From NCBI GenBank assembly GCA_023444705.1, contig JAEXMB010000023.1, positions 1 to 41,603 of the forward strand: a DNA stretch of 41,603 bases, written 5' to 3'. Source of the stretch: Pseudomonadota bacterium. GTDB lineage: Bacteria > Pseudomonadota > Alphaproteobacteria > Micavibrionales > UBA2020. Under the pieces are notes generated by a model that did not search any database, was not told the DNA's origin, and saw nothing but the letters and a program-made list of their open reading frames with translations. The translations under genes were made by a program, and so were the position numbers. Shown here one piece after another: positions 5,968 through 14,933 of the stretch (the first letter of the stretch is position 1; the number at the start of each line of letters is the position of its first letter).

Positions 5968-7470
5968 ATGGCCGCAGATAACGCCACCGCATTTCCGATG
6001 GCCCGCACCGCCGACGGGCATCCCGAATACCGCGTGATCCCCCACAATACCGAGGTCGAGCAAGCGCTGCTGGGCGCGTTGCTGGTCAACAACCGCTCGC
6101 TTGAAAAAGTGTCGGAATACCTCAAGCCTGAGCATTTCTATACCCCCATTCACGGCCGCATTTACGAGGCGATTGCCAAGTTCGTCGAGCGCGGTCAGGA
6201 CGCAAGCCCGATCACCCTGCGCCAGTTCTTTGACGGCGAGCAGGAGCTGGCCGCTGTCGGCGGCGGGCAATACCTGTCAGACCTTGCGTCGCATATCGTT
6301 TCCGTCGTCAACGTCGAGGATTATGGCCGCACCATTTACGAGATGCACCTGCGCCGCGCGCTGGTTTCGCTGGGCGAGGACGTCGTCAACGACGCCTATG
6401 CGCACGATATCGACAGCACCGCCAGCCAGCAGATCGAACAAGCCGAAAAGCGCCTGTTCGACCTTGCCACCGCCGGAGATTACAAAAGCGGCCCTGTGTC
6501 GTTTGGCGCATCGCTGGTCAAGGTGATCCAGCAGGCCGAGCAAGCCTATCAGCGCGAGGGCACCATCACCGGCGTCACCACCGGCCTGCTCGACATCGAC
6601 CGCAAACTTGGCGGCCTGCAAAACTCCGACCTTGTCATCGTCGCCGCACGTCCTGCGATGGGTAAATCGGTTCTGGCGGCGAACTTCGCCTTTAACGCCG
6701 CGCGTGCCTATATGCACTCCGGCGGCAAAGAAGGCGCGCCTGCGGTGATCTTTTCGATGGAGATGTCGGCCGAACAGCTCTCCGCCCGTATTCTGGCCGA
6801 TATCACCAGCGTTGCGTCGGACAAGATCCGCCGTGGCGAGCTGAAAGACACCGACTTCATGAAGTTCGTCGAGGCGACGAACGAAATGTCGCGCGTGCCG
6901 CTGTTTATCGACGACACCGCAGGCCTGACCGTCAGCGCCATCCGCACGCGCGCGCGCAGGCTCAAGCGCCAGCATGGCCTTGGCCTTATCATCATCGACT
7001 ACCTGCAGCTCATCACCGGCGGTGGCCGGGGTGGCAGCGAGAACCGCGTGCAGGAAGTGTCGGAGATCACGCGCGGGCTGAAAATCCTCGCCAAGGAACT
7101 GGAAGTGCCCGTGGTGGCGCTGTCGCAGCTCTCGCGTGCGGTCGAAAGCCGCGACAACAAGCGCCCGATGCTCTCTGACTTGCGTGAATCAGGCTCGATC
7201 GAGCAGGACGCCGACATCGTCATGTTCATCTACCGCGACGAGTATTATCTGGAGAAAGACCAGCCCGCGCAAAAACCGGAAGAGTCTGGCGAGAAATTCG
7301 CCGCCCGCCATGAAGAATGGCTCAAGCGCATGGAAGCCGCCCACAACGTGGCCGAGGTCATCATCGCCAAGCAGCGTCACGGCCCCATCGGCACCGTCAA
7401 GCTGCACTTCGAAGGTGAATTCACGCGCTTTAGCAACCTGCAGAACTACACCGTCGAAAACTTCGAATAA
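5968..7470 (+). CDS. dnaB: replicative DNA helicase DnaB
   Basis: DnaB is the hexameric 5'-3' helicase that opens the replication fork and recruits primase. The 500-residue protein has the N-terminal helical domain (about residues 22-125, starting VIPHNTEVEQALLGALL), a linker, and the RecA-like domain with Walker A ARPAMGKS (227-234), the FSMEMSAEQL segment, Walker B in LGLIIIDYLQLI, and the SQLSRAVESR segment. No intein interrupts the P-loop. Walker A ends in Ser rather than Thr, which is compatible with nucleotide binding. AGGGG precedes the ATG. alr starts 17 bases downstream; together with mlaE, mlaF and mrcA they form a closely spaced run. Confidence 0.97.
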   Translation: MAADNATAFPMARTADGHPEYRVIPHNTEVEQALLGALLVNNRSLEKVSEYLKPEHFYTPIHGRIYEAIAKFVERGQDASPITLRQFFDGEQELAAVGGGQYLSDLASHIVSVVNVEDYGRTIYEMHLRRALVSLGEDVVNDAYAHDIDSTASQQIEQAEKRLFDLATAGDYKSGPVSFGASLVKVIQQAEQAYQREGTITGVTTGLLDIDRKLGGLQNSDLVIVAARPAMGKSVLAANFAFNAARAYMHSGGKEGAPAVIFSMEMSAEQLSARILADITSVASDKIRRGELKDTDFMKFVEATNEMSRVPLFIDDTAGLTVSAIRTRARRLKRQHGLGLIIIDYLQLITGGGRGGSENRVQEVSEITRGLKILAKELEVPVVALSQLSRAVESRDNKRPMLSDLRESGSIEQDADIVMFIYRDEYYLEKDQPAQKPEESGEKFAARHEEWLKRMEAAHNVAEVIIAKQRHGPIGTVKLHFEGEFTRFSNLQNYTVENFE

Positions 7471-7487
7471 CGGGGCTTGGGCGGGGC

Positions 7488-8603
7488 ATGACGCATTACA
7501 CGCAACCGCTGGCGGAGCTGCTGATCGACCTTGATGCGGTCGCGCAGAACTGGCTTGACCTCAAGCGCCGCCTGAGCGCGGGGGCCGATTGCGCCGCCGT
7601 GGTCAAGGCCGATGCCTATGGCCTTGGCGCGACGCGCGTGGCGGGGCGTCTGTACGATCAGGGGTGCCGTCATTTCTTCGTTGCGCATGCGGGCGAGGCA
7701 GCGGAAATCACACCGACACTGGTGGCGCGCGCACAGATGGCAACGGCCGACCGCGCGCGTATTTATGTGCTGAACGGCCCCTACGGCATGGCGGCGGGCG
7801 ATATGGTGGTGGCGGGTTTTGTGCCGGTGCTGAATACGCTTGACGAGGTGCGCTACTGGGCCGATCACGGGCAGGGTGCTGCCGCCGTGCTGCACATAGA
7901 CACCGGCATGAACCGCCTTGGCCTTTCACTGGATGAGCTGGGCAACCCTCATCTGGGCGATTGGCTGAAACGCTTTGACCTGCGCTATGTCATGAGCCAT
8001 CTGGCCTGTGGCGACGAAGTGCCGCATCCGCTTAATGCCGCGCAACTGGCGCGCTTTACGCAGGCCGCGCGCAGCCTTGGCCGCCCGTTGCGCCTCAGCC
8101 TTGCCAATTCCGCGGGCATTATGCTCGGCCCTGACTACCATTTCGACCTCGTGCGCCCGGGATGTGCGCTTTATGGTATCAATCCGCAAGACGGCGTGCC
8201 CAACCCCATGCGCGCGGTGGTGCGCGCACGTGCGCGCATTACGCAGGTGCGCGATATTGCAGGTGGCGAAACCGTCGGCTATGGCGCGACCTATACTGTG
8301 CCTGCGGGCGGAAAATATGCTACGGTAGCCATCGGTTACGCCGACGGCTATCTGCGCAGCCTGACGGGGCGCGGCGCTGTCGTTATCAACGGCCAGCGTT
8401 GCCCGCTTGCAGGCCGCGTGTCGATGGACAGCGTGGTGGCCGACGTCAGCCACCTGAAAACCCCGCCCGTGGCAGGCGACTGGGCCGAGCTGATCGGCCC
8501 TGACCTGTTGGTGGACGAGGTGGCGGCAATGGCCGGCACCATCGGCTATGAAATTTTGACCAGTCTCGGCCAGCGTTATGCCCGCCGATATGCAGGAGAG
8601 TAA
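7488..8603 (+). CDS. alr: alanine racemase
   Basis: This PLP enzyme makes D-alanine for peptidoglycan. The 371-residue product has the PLP-binding lysine in AVVKADAYGLGA (Lys40), a TIM-barrel N-terminal half with HIDTGMNRLGL, and the C-terminal beta domain with the catalytic tyrosine region VGYGATYTVP, IGYADGY and VSMDSVVADV. The length is normal. It follows dnaB by 17 bases, the usual neighbour in this class, and is followed after only 4 bases by mlaE, so cell-wall precursor supply and lipid transport are probably on one transcript. Confidence 0.96.
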   Translation: MTHYTQPLAELLIDLDAVAQNWLDLKRRLSAGADCAAVVKADAYGLGATRVAGRLYDQGCRHFFVAHAGEAAEITPTLVARAQMATADRARIYVLNGPYGMAAGDMVVAGFVPVLNTLDEVRYWADHGQGAAAVLHIDTGMNRLGLSLDELGNPHLGDWLKRFDLRYVMSHLACGDEVPHPLNAAQLARFTQAARSLGRPLRLSLANSAGIMLGPDYHFDLVRPGCALYGINPQDGVPNPMRAVVRARARITQVRDIAGGETVGYGATYTVPAGGKYATVAIGYADGYLRSLTGRGAVVINGQRCPLAGRVSMDSVVADVSHLKTPPVAGDWAELIGPDLLVDEVAAMAGTIGYEILTSLGQRYARRYAGE

Positions 8604-8607
8604 TTCC

Positions 8608-9435
8608 ATGACTGAAACAACGCAGAGCAAACCCGCACCATCGCCCGTAGACAGCGCGCTGGATTTTGTGGCGGGCGTTGGTGCAACCTTGCTCAACTTC
8701 TTTGCCGCCACGGGCCGTCTGGCGCGCTTTACCGGCGTGTCGCTCTATCACTGCGTGACGCCGCCGTTCTTTCCGCGCCTGCTGTTGCGCCAGATCATCG
8801 ACATCGGCTATTACTCGTTGCCGGTCGTGGGTATGACGGCGCTGTTTACCGGCATGGTGCTGGCACTGCAAAGCTATACCGGCTTCTCGCGCTTTTCTGC
8901 CGAAGGGGCGGTTGCGACTGTTGTCGTCCTTTCCGTGACGCGCGAACTGGCACCCGTGCTGGCGGGCCTGATGGTGGCCGGACGCATCGGTGCGTCGATT
9001 GCGGCGGAACTTGGCACCATGCGCGTCACCGAACAGATCGACGCCCTGCAAACCCTGTCGACCAACCCGTATAAATACCTTGTGGCACCGCGCCTGATCG
9101 CGGGCACGTTCATGTTGCCCGTGCTGGTGCTGATCGCCGACATCATCGGCGTCATGGGCGGTTACGTCGTGGGTGTGTACAAGCTTGGCTTTGAGCCGGG
9201 CAATTACCTCAGCAAGACATGGCAATACCTTGTCGCCGACGATGTGCTGTCGGGCCTTTACAAGGCGGCGGCATTTGGTTTCATCGTCACGCTGATGGGC
9301 TGCTATCACGGCTATAACTCCAAACGCGGCGCGCAGGGTGTCGGCTCTGCCGTGACTGCCGCCGTCGTGTCGGGGTCGATCCTGATTCTCGTCACCAACT
9401 ACTTCATGACCCAACTTCTGTTTATCGGGAAATAA
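8608..9435 (+). CDS. mlaE: MlaE-type ABC transporter permease
   Basis: MlaE is the inner-membrane subunit of the Mla-type ABC transporter that moves phospholipids between the inner membrane and the periplasmic MCE protein, maintaining outer-membrane asymmetry. The 275-residue product shows the family hallmarks: a C-terminal set of membrane helices, the VTRELAPVLAGLMVAGRIGA segment, and ELGTMRVTEQIDALQTL. The start at 8608 is chosen over in-frame Met codons at 8578 and 8590 because AGGAGAG sits 7 bases before it and the earlier ones overlap alr. mlaF follows 3 bases after the stop. No MCE-domain gene (mlaD) is present in the window. Confidence 0.95.
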   Translation: MTETTQSKPAPSPVDSALDFVAGVGATLLNFFAATGRLARFTGVSLYHCVTPPFFPRLLLRQIIDIGYYSLPVVGMTALFTGMVLALQSYTGFSRFSAEGAVATVVVLSVTRELAPVLAGLMVAGRIGASIAAELGTMRVTEQIDALQTLSTNPYKYLVAPRLIAGTFMLPVLVLIADIIGVMGGYVVGVYKLGFEPGNYLSKTWQYLVADDVLSGLYKAAAFGFIVTLMGCYHGYNSKRGAQGVGSAVTAAVVSGSILILVTNYFMTQLLFIGK

Positions 9436-9438
9436 GCG

Positions 9439-10200
9439 ATGACTGCAAAACTCGCGCTCAAGGACGTCCACAAGTCATTCGGCAGCAACCAGGTCTTGCG
9501 CGGCGTCAACCTGTCGATTGAAAAGGGCAAATCGCTGGTGGTGATCGGCGGATCGGGTACCGGTAAATCGGTCATGATCAAATCCGTCCTTGGCCTGATC
9601 CAGCCAGACCGCGGCTCGATCACCGTTGACGGCACCGAAGTCACCACGCTCGATGCCAAGGGACGCGACGAGATGATGCGCAAATTCGGCATGCTCTTTC
9701 AGGGTGCAGCACTCTTTGACAGTCTGCCCGTATGGGAAAACGTCGCCTTTGGCCTGATCCAGGGCAAGGGCATGAAGCGTAAAGAGGCGCGCGAGATCGC
9801 GATTGAAAAACTGCGCGCTGTTGGCCTGCCTGCGCGCGTGGCAGAACTGCTGCCCGCAGAGCTTTCGGGCGGCATGCAAAAGCGCGTGGGTCTGGCGCGC
9901 GCTATCGCATCGAACCCCGAAATCATTTTCTTTGACGAGCCGACCACGGGGCTTGACCCTATCATGGCCGACGTCATCAACGACCTGATCGTCGAAACGT
10001 CAAAAGGCCTTGGCGCCACCACGCTGTCGATCACTCACGACATGGCATCGGCGCGCAAGATCGCCGACCAGATCGCGATGATCTACAAGGGCCAGATCAT
10101 CTGGGTGGGCGACGCCAAGGACATCGACCACAGCGGCAACGAATACGTCGACCAGTTCATCCGCGGCGCCGCCAATGGCCCGATCCAGATGGAAGTATAA
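9439..10200 (+). CDS. mlaF: MlaF-type ABC transporter ATPase
   Basis: The 253-residue product is the nucleotide-binding subunit that pairs with MlaE. Visible are Walker A GGSGTGKS (37-44), the Q-loop in GMLFQGAALFDSL, the signature LSGGM, Walker B IIFFDEP followed by TTGLDPI, and the H-loop histidine in SITHDM. The GMLFQGAALFDSLPVWENVAF stretch after Walker A is characteristic of the MlaF group rather than of general importers. It starts 3 bases after mlaE and ends 11 bases before mrcA, so the ATPase, permease and a peptidoglycan synthase are on one likely transcript. Confidence 0.95.
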   Translation: MTAKLALKDVHKSFGSNQVLRGVNLSIEKGKSLVVIGGSGTGKSVMIKSVLGLIQPDRGSITVDGTEVTTLDAKGRDEMMRKFGMLFQGAALFDSLPVWENVAFGLIQGKGMKRKEAREIAIEKLRAVGLPARVAELLPAELSGGMQKRVGLARAIASNPEIIFFDEPTTGLDPIMADVINDLIVETSKGLGATTLSITHDMASARKIADQIAMIYKGQIIWVGDAKDIDHSGNEYVDQFIRGAANGPIQMEV

Positions 10201-10211
10201 GGACACCCACA

Positions 10212-12752
10212 ATGACCAGCGGCGGCGAGACCCCGAAAAAACCCGAACTGCGCGCCACGCGCACATCTGCATCGCCGCAGGGTAAAAAAGCGCCGCCCGC
10301 CGCCAAGCCGCTGAAGGGCGAGGGTGCGGGCGTGGGCCGCTGGATGGGCCGCATCATCATGTGGGGTTTTTCGCTTGGCGCGCTCGGCCTGATCGGCGCG
10401 GTCGCGGGCGTGATGGCGATCGTCTATTACTACGGCGCCGACCTGCCCGATTACCGCGCGCTTGAAAAGTATGAGCCCAAGATCGTCACCCGCGCCTATG
10501 CGGTCGATGGCCGCCTGCTGGCCGAATTTGCTGCTGAAAAACGCGTGTATGTTTCCATCGCCAACGTGCCGCCGCGCGTCATCGACGCCTTCCTGTCGGC
10601 GGAAGACAAAAATTTCTATACCCATCCGGGTGTGGATTTCATGGGCATTGCGCGCGCGATAGTCACCAATATCCGCAACTTCGGCTCGCGCCGCCCCGTG
10701 GGGGCTTCGACCATCACGCAGCAGGTTGCCAAGAACTTCCTGCTGACCAACGAGGTCAGCATCGAGCGCAAGATCAAGGAAGCGATCCTGTCCTTCCGCA
10801 TCGAACAGGCGTTGAGCAAGGACAAGATTCTCGAGCTTTACCTCAACGAAATTTTCCTCGGCCAGCGTGCCTATGGCGTGGCGGCGGCGGCGCTTGAGTA
10901 TTTCAACAAGCCGCTGGACGAGCTGAGCATCGAGGAAGCCGCCTATCTCGCCGCCCTGCCCAAGGCGCCCAACAACTATCACCCCGTGCGCCGCTACAAG
11001 GAGGCGATGATCCGCCGCAACTGGGTGATCGACGAGATGCGCGATAACAACTTCATCACCCGCGGCGAAGCCGAGCTAGCCAAAAGCCGCCCTCTGGTCA
11101 CCGTGCCGCGCGACGAGGACCAGTACGTCAACTATCCCTATTTCGCCGAAGAAGTGCGCCGCAAGCTGCTGGAACTCTACGGCGAAAAGGGCCTGTATGA
11201 AGGCGGGTTGATCGCCCACACCACCTTGCGCCCGAAATATCAGGCCATCGCCGAAAAGGCATTGCGCAACGCCATCATCGGCTACGACGCGCGCCACGGC
11301 CTGCACAGCGAGGCGATTGCCACCATCAACGCCGACGCGTGGGAAGACCAGCTGCCCAAAGTCAAGCGCGTGGCGGGGCAGGGTGACTTCGAACTCGCCG
11401 CGATTTTGGAGAGCAATGACAAGCGCGCCGTCATCGGCCTGCCGTCTGGATCAAAAGGCGTCATCACCTATAACAAGATGAAGTGGGCTTCGACCAAGGG
11501 TGTTGCCCCCGCCAAGGTCAGTGACCTGCTCAAGGTCGGTCAGGTCTGGCTGGTCGAAAAAACCGACGAGAAAGACGGCAAGGCGCCTGTCTATGCCCTG
11601 CGCCAGATCCCCAAGGTGCAAGGCGGCATGATCGCGATGGACCCGCACACGGGCCGCATCTTTGCCATCGCCGGTGGTTTCAGCTATGAGATGAGCCAGT
11701 TCAACCGCGCGTCCCAGGCTATCCGCCAGCCCGGCTCGGCCTTCAAGCCCTTTGTTTATCTTGCGGGGCTTGAGGCAGGCTTCACGCCCGCAACGCTGGT
11801 GCTTGACGCGCCCTTTGTCTTTGATCAGGGGCCGGGTCTGGCCAAATGGCGGCCCAAGAATTATACCGCCGATTTCAGCGGGCCCACCACGCTGCGCGTC
11901 GGGCTTGAGAAATCGCGCAACCTGATGACCATCCGCCTGGCCAATTACGTCGGCATGGAAAAGGTCGCCCAGATCGCTGAAAAGTTCGGCGTCACTGACC
12001 ATCTGCCGCGCATGCTGTCGATGTCCATCGGTGCGGGGGAAACCACCCTTGTGCGCATGGCCAGTGCCTATAGCGTATTTGCCAACGGCGGCAAGAAAGT
12101 CACGCCGACGCTGATCGACCGCATTCAGGACAAGACCGGCAAGACGCTCTATGTCCACGATACGCGCACCTGCGAGGGGTGTGGCCCGTTGATCCCGTGG
12201 GCGGATCAGGCTGTTCCCGAAATCCCCGACACGCGCGAGCAAATCGCCGACCCGCGCCACATGTACCAGATCGTCAGCATGCTCGAAGGCGTTATCCAGC
12301 GCGGCACAGGCGTGCTGATCAAGGATATCGGCCGCCCCATCGCGGGCAAGAGCGGTACCAGCAACGATGCCAAGGACACATGGTTCATGGGCTTCACGCC
12401 TGATCTGGTCGTGGGCATCTATGTCGGTTTTGACGAGCCGCGCAGCCTTGGCCACAAGGAAACCGGCAGCCGCGTCGCCGCCCCCGGCTTCAAGGAATTT
12501 TTCGCGCAGGCGCTCAAGGATGTGCCCCCCACGCCTTTCCGCGTGCCCGAGGGCATTCGTCTGGTGCAGATCAACGCCGCCACCGGCACGCGCGCGCGCA
12601 TCGGCGACAAGAACACCATCTACGAAGCCTTCGTGGCAGGCACCGAGCCGGGCGACGAGCCGATGATGTTCACCGGATCGGGCGTGTCCACGGTCAAAGA
12701 CGTCATTCAGGCGGGCGAGAGTGCCGAAACGGGCCTCGGCGGTTTGTACTGA
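10212..12752 (+). CDS. mrcA: penicillin-binding protein 1A, bifunctional peptidoglycan synthase
   Basis: Class A PBPs polymerise lipid II and cross-link peptide stems at the periplasmic face. The 846-residue protein has a basic cytosolic tail, one membrane anchor (about 45-70), the GT51 glycosyltransferase domain with catalytic Glu131 in AEDKNFYTHPGVD and GASTITQQVAKN, an OB-like insert (about 330-440), and the transpeptidase domain with nucleophile Ser509 in PGSAFKPF, the SRN segment and KSGT (713-716). All active-site motifs are intact. Length and insert fit PBP1A (MrcA) rather than PBP1B. It is the last gene of the dnaB-alr-mlaE-mlaF-mrcA run and is followed by a strong terminator. Confidence 0.96.
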   Translation: MTSGGETPKKPELRATRTSASPQGKKAPPAAKPLKGEGAGVGRWMGRIIMWGFSLGALGLIGAVAGVMAIVYYYGADLPDYRALEKYEPKIVTRAYAVDGRLLAEFAAEKRVYVSIANVPPRVIDAFLSAEDKNFYTHPGVDFMGIARAIVTNIRNFGSRRPVGASTITQQVAKNFLLTNEVSIERKIKEAILSFRIEQALSKDKILELYLNEIFLGQRAYGVAAAALEYFNKPLDELSIEEAAYLAALPKAPNNYHPVRRYKEAMIRRNWVIDEMRDNNFITRGEAELAKSRPLVTVPRDEDQYVNYPYFAEEVRRKLLELYGEKGLYEGGLIAHTTLRPKYQAIAEKALRNAIIGYDARHGLHSEAIATINADAWEDQLPKVKRVAGQGDFELAAILESNDKRAVIGLPSGSKGVITYNKMKWASTKGVAPAKVSDLLKVGQVWLVEKTDEKDGKAPVYALRQIPKVQGGMIAMDPHTGRIFAIAGGFSYEMSQFNRASQAIRQPGSAFKPFVYLAGLEAGFTPATLVLDAPFVFDQGPGLAKWRPKNYTADFSGPTTLRVGLEKSRNLMTIRLANYVGMEKVAQIAEKFGVTDHLPRMLSMSIGAGETTLVRMASAYSVFANGGKKVTPTLIDRIQDKTGKTLYVHDTRTCEGCGPLIPWADQAVPEIPDTREQIADPRHMYQIVSMLEGVIQRGTGVLIKDIGRPIAGKSGTSNDAKDTWFMGFTPDLVVGIYVGFDEPRSLGHKETGSRVAAPGFKEFFAQALKDVPPTPFRVPEGIRLVQINAATGTRARIGDKNTIYEAFVAGTEPGDEPMMFTGSGVSTVKDVIQAGESAETGLGGLY

Positions 12753-12767
12753 CTGCGCCTATGCAAC

Positions 12768-12801
12768 AAAAAAGGCGGCAGAAAGATCTGCCGCCTTTTT
12801 T
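12768..12801. terminator. bidirectional terminator between mrcA and dsbD
   Basis: GGCGGCAG (12774-12781) pairs with CTGCCGCC (12788-12795) around a 6-base loop, flanked by six A on the left and six T on the right, so it can end transcription from both converging genes. Confidence 0.9.
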
Positions 12802-12823
12802 GTTTGGTTGCGGGGGGGGGGCG

Positions 12824-14785
12824 CTATTCGCCCGCCGCCGTCACCAGAGCGTCAAGGACCGCGCGCTTGCTCAGCAACTCGGGCAGGATGATGCCTTGCG
12901 GGGCTGCGGGCCCATAGACCACGTTGAAGGGAATGCCGAACTTGCCGAATGACTTCAGGTAGGCGGCGATGACTTCGTCCTGTTGTGTCCAGTCGCCCTG
13001 CATGCGCACGACATGGGGCTGGTTCAACCCTGTGATGACGTCTTCGGTATCAAGCACCAGACGCTTGTTGGCCTTGCAGGTCAGGCACCAGTCCGCCGTG
13101 ATGTCGACGAACACGACCTTGCCCTCGGCCACGGCGGGGGCGATGGCGGCTTCGCTAAACTGCTCCCACCCCGCATCGAGCGTGGGCTGGGTGCTGACGG
13201 TGTAAAGCGTGCTGGCCAGCCATGCGGCGGTGGCCAGCAGCGCGATTGCCAGCACGCGGCGCAGCTTGAGCATCCAGGCCCCCGGTTTGGGCAGGTATTT
13301 GAACAGGCGCGGCATCAGCGCCAGCAAAATATAAGGGGCTGCAAGGCCAAGGCCCAGGAAGGTGAAGATGGTGAAAATATCAACGGCCGATCCCGCCAGC
13401 GCAAAGCCGACCGCCGTGCCAAGGAAGGGCGCGGTGCAGGGCGTTGCCAGCAGGGTGGCAAAAGCACCGGTGAGGAAATCGCCCAGTACCGTCGGCTCGG
13501 TATCGTCACGTCTGCGGCCTACGCGGTGCGCGATGAAGCGCGGCAGGGGGATTTCATACAGGCCCCACATGTTCAATGCAAAGGCGAGGATGACGACGAT
13601 CAGAAAGACCAGAAAGCCCGGATGCTGGAACTGGATGCCCCAGCCGATGCTCTCGCCTGCAAGCTTGAGCGCGACAAGACCGCCCGCGATCAGCCAGAAC
13701 GAAGTGATGATGCCCGCCGCCGAGGCCATGAAATGCACAAAGACCTTGTGGCGGCTGGCCTTGTCGGTCTTGGCGCCGCCGTGGCTGAGGACGGAGAGAA
13801 CCTTGAGCGACAGTACGGGCAGCACGCAGGGCATGAGGTTGAGGATCAACCCGCCGATCAGCGCATAGAGCAGGATCGACAGCGACAGTGCGGGCGCTCC
13901 ATCGGCGGCGTCATCGGGGATTTCCGCGTTTATGGGCGTTTCGCCAAGCGCAAGGGTGCCTTCCGCAGACAGGTCGCCGTCGACGTACGTCAGCACCAGC
14001 GGCGATTGCGAGATTTTTGCCGCGACTTTGTCCTGCGGTGTGGTGGTATTGGCAAAGGCGGTGAAGGTGGTCTGGCCCGTGGTGCTGTCATGGTCGATGA
14101 CGGGCTTGCCAAAGCTGATGTCGCCGCCGTGGCTTTCGACAAACAAGTCCGCCTCCCGCGAGGGTTTTTGCGACAGCACGGCGCTCACGACCAGTTGCGT
14201 GCGGTTATCGCTGCTGACGGTCAGGTAGCTGTCCTTGAATTCAACGCCCTGCACGTCGCGGGCGGGGATTTTTTTGAGTGCGGCGTCATAGGCGCTTGCA
14301 TCCGGGCTGGCCTCGGCCGTGCCTGCGGGCAGGGCGAGAGTAACGCTGTGGCTTTCCGGCACGCAGATTTCATCACAGACCAGCAGGTCGACGCGCAATT
14401 GCGCATCCACGGCATCGCCAGCGGTGGCGGGAATGATGTCGATGGGCAGGGTGACGCTGTGCTTGTAGCCGAAATTGTCGATGTCATAGATGGTAAAGCG
14501 GTGCGGTGCGGGATAGTGCAGGTCGACCTTGGCGATATTGGTCGATCCCGCTGTCTCCACCACGGGTGTCAGGCCCGCGTCGCCCGGCGTGCGCCAGTAG
14601 GTCTTCCAGTTGCCTTCGAGCGTGATTTCAAGGGCGGCGGGGATTTTGTCGAGATCGCCCGTGGCCATCACGGGGCTGTACAGACGCACGGCCGAATGTT
14701 TGGCGGGTTGCTGGGCCTGTGCCGTACCCCCCAACAACAGCAATGCGGCCAGCAGGAGGGCGAGAATCGGGCGGCGTGCAAACAT
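12824..14785 (-). CDS. dsbD: protein-disulfide reductase DsbD/ScsB type
   Basis: DsbD-type proteins carry electrons from cytosolic thioredoxin across the inner membrane to periplasmic thiol proteins. The 653-residue product has a signal peptide (1-24), an N-terminal periplasmic beta domain with a Cys pair in LLVCDEICVPE, a central membrane block whose two redox Cys lie in NLMPCVLPVLSLK and TPCTAPFLGTA, and a C-terminal thioredoxin-like domain with WCLTC. All three Cys pairs are present. The N-terminal domain, larger than in E. coli DsbD, suggests the ScsB-like subgroup. It lies alone between two terminators; no separate thioredoxin-like partner gene is adjacent. Confidence 0.93.
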   Translation of the reverse strand: MFARRPILALLLAALLLLGGTAQAQQPAKHSAVRLYSPVMATGDLDKIPAALEITLEGNWKTYWRTPGDAGLTPVVETAGSTNIAKVDLHYPAPHRFTIYDIDNFGYKHSVTLPIDIIPATAGDAVDAQLRVDLLVCDEICVPESHSVTLALPAGTAEASPDASAYDAALKKIPARDVQGVEFKDSYLTVSSDNRTQLVVSAVLSQKPSREADLFVESHGGDISFGKPVIDHDSTTGQTTFTAFANTTTPQDKVAAKISQSPLVLTYVDGDLSAEGTLALGETPINAEIPDDAADGAPALSLSILLYALIGGLILNLMPCVLPVLSLKVLSVLSHGGAKTDKASRHKVFVHFMASAAGIITSFWLIAGGLVALKLAGESIGWGIQFQHPGFLVFLIVVILAFALNMWGLYEIPLPRFIAHRVGRRRDDTEPTVLGDFLTGAFATLLATPCTAPFLGTAVGFALAGSAVDIFTIFTFLGLGLAAPYILLALMPRLFKYLPKPGAWMLKLRRVLAIALLATAAWLASTLYTVSTQPTLDAGWEQFSEAAIAPAVAEGKVVFVDITADWCLTCKANKRLVLDTEDVITGLNQPHVVRMQGDWTQQDEVIAAYLKSFGKFGIPFNVVYGPAAPQGIILPELLSKRAVLDALVTAAGE

Positions 14786-14869
14786 CGGATCAAAGCTCCC
14801 ATCGGTTTTGGGGGCCTGATGTCACCCCCTGCTCTGTTCAATATAAGTGACACGGGCCAAACAGACAAA

Positions 14870-14898
14870 CCCCGCGGCCAAAGTTTAGGGCCGCGGGG
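14870..14898 (-). terminator. terminator after dnaA
   Basis: On the minus strand CCCCGCGGCC (14898-14889) pairs with GGCCGCGGGG (14879-14870) around a 9-base loop, and TTTGTCTGTTT follows. It starts about 35 bases after the dnaA stop. Confidence 0.8.
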
Positions 14899-14933
14899 CT
14901 TGAAAACCTATGTATGTAAAGAACTTGGCTGCT

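Noticed and set aside
8578..8607. Upstream in-frame Met codons for mlaE
   Set aside because: They overlap alr, and only the ATG at 8608 has AGGAGAG at a suitable distance.
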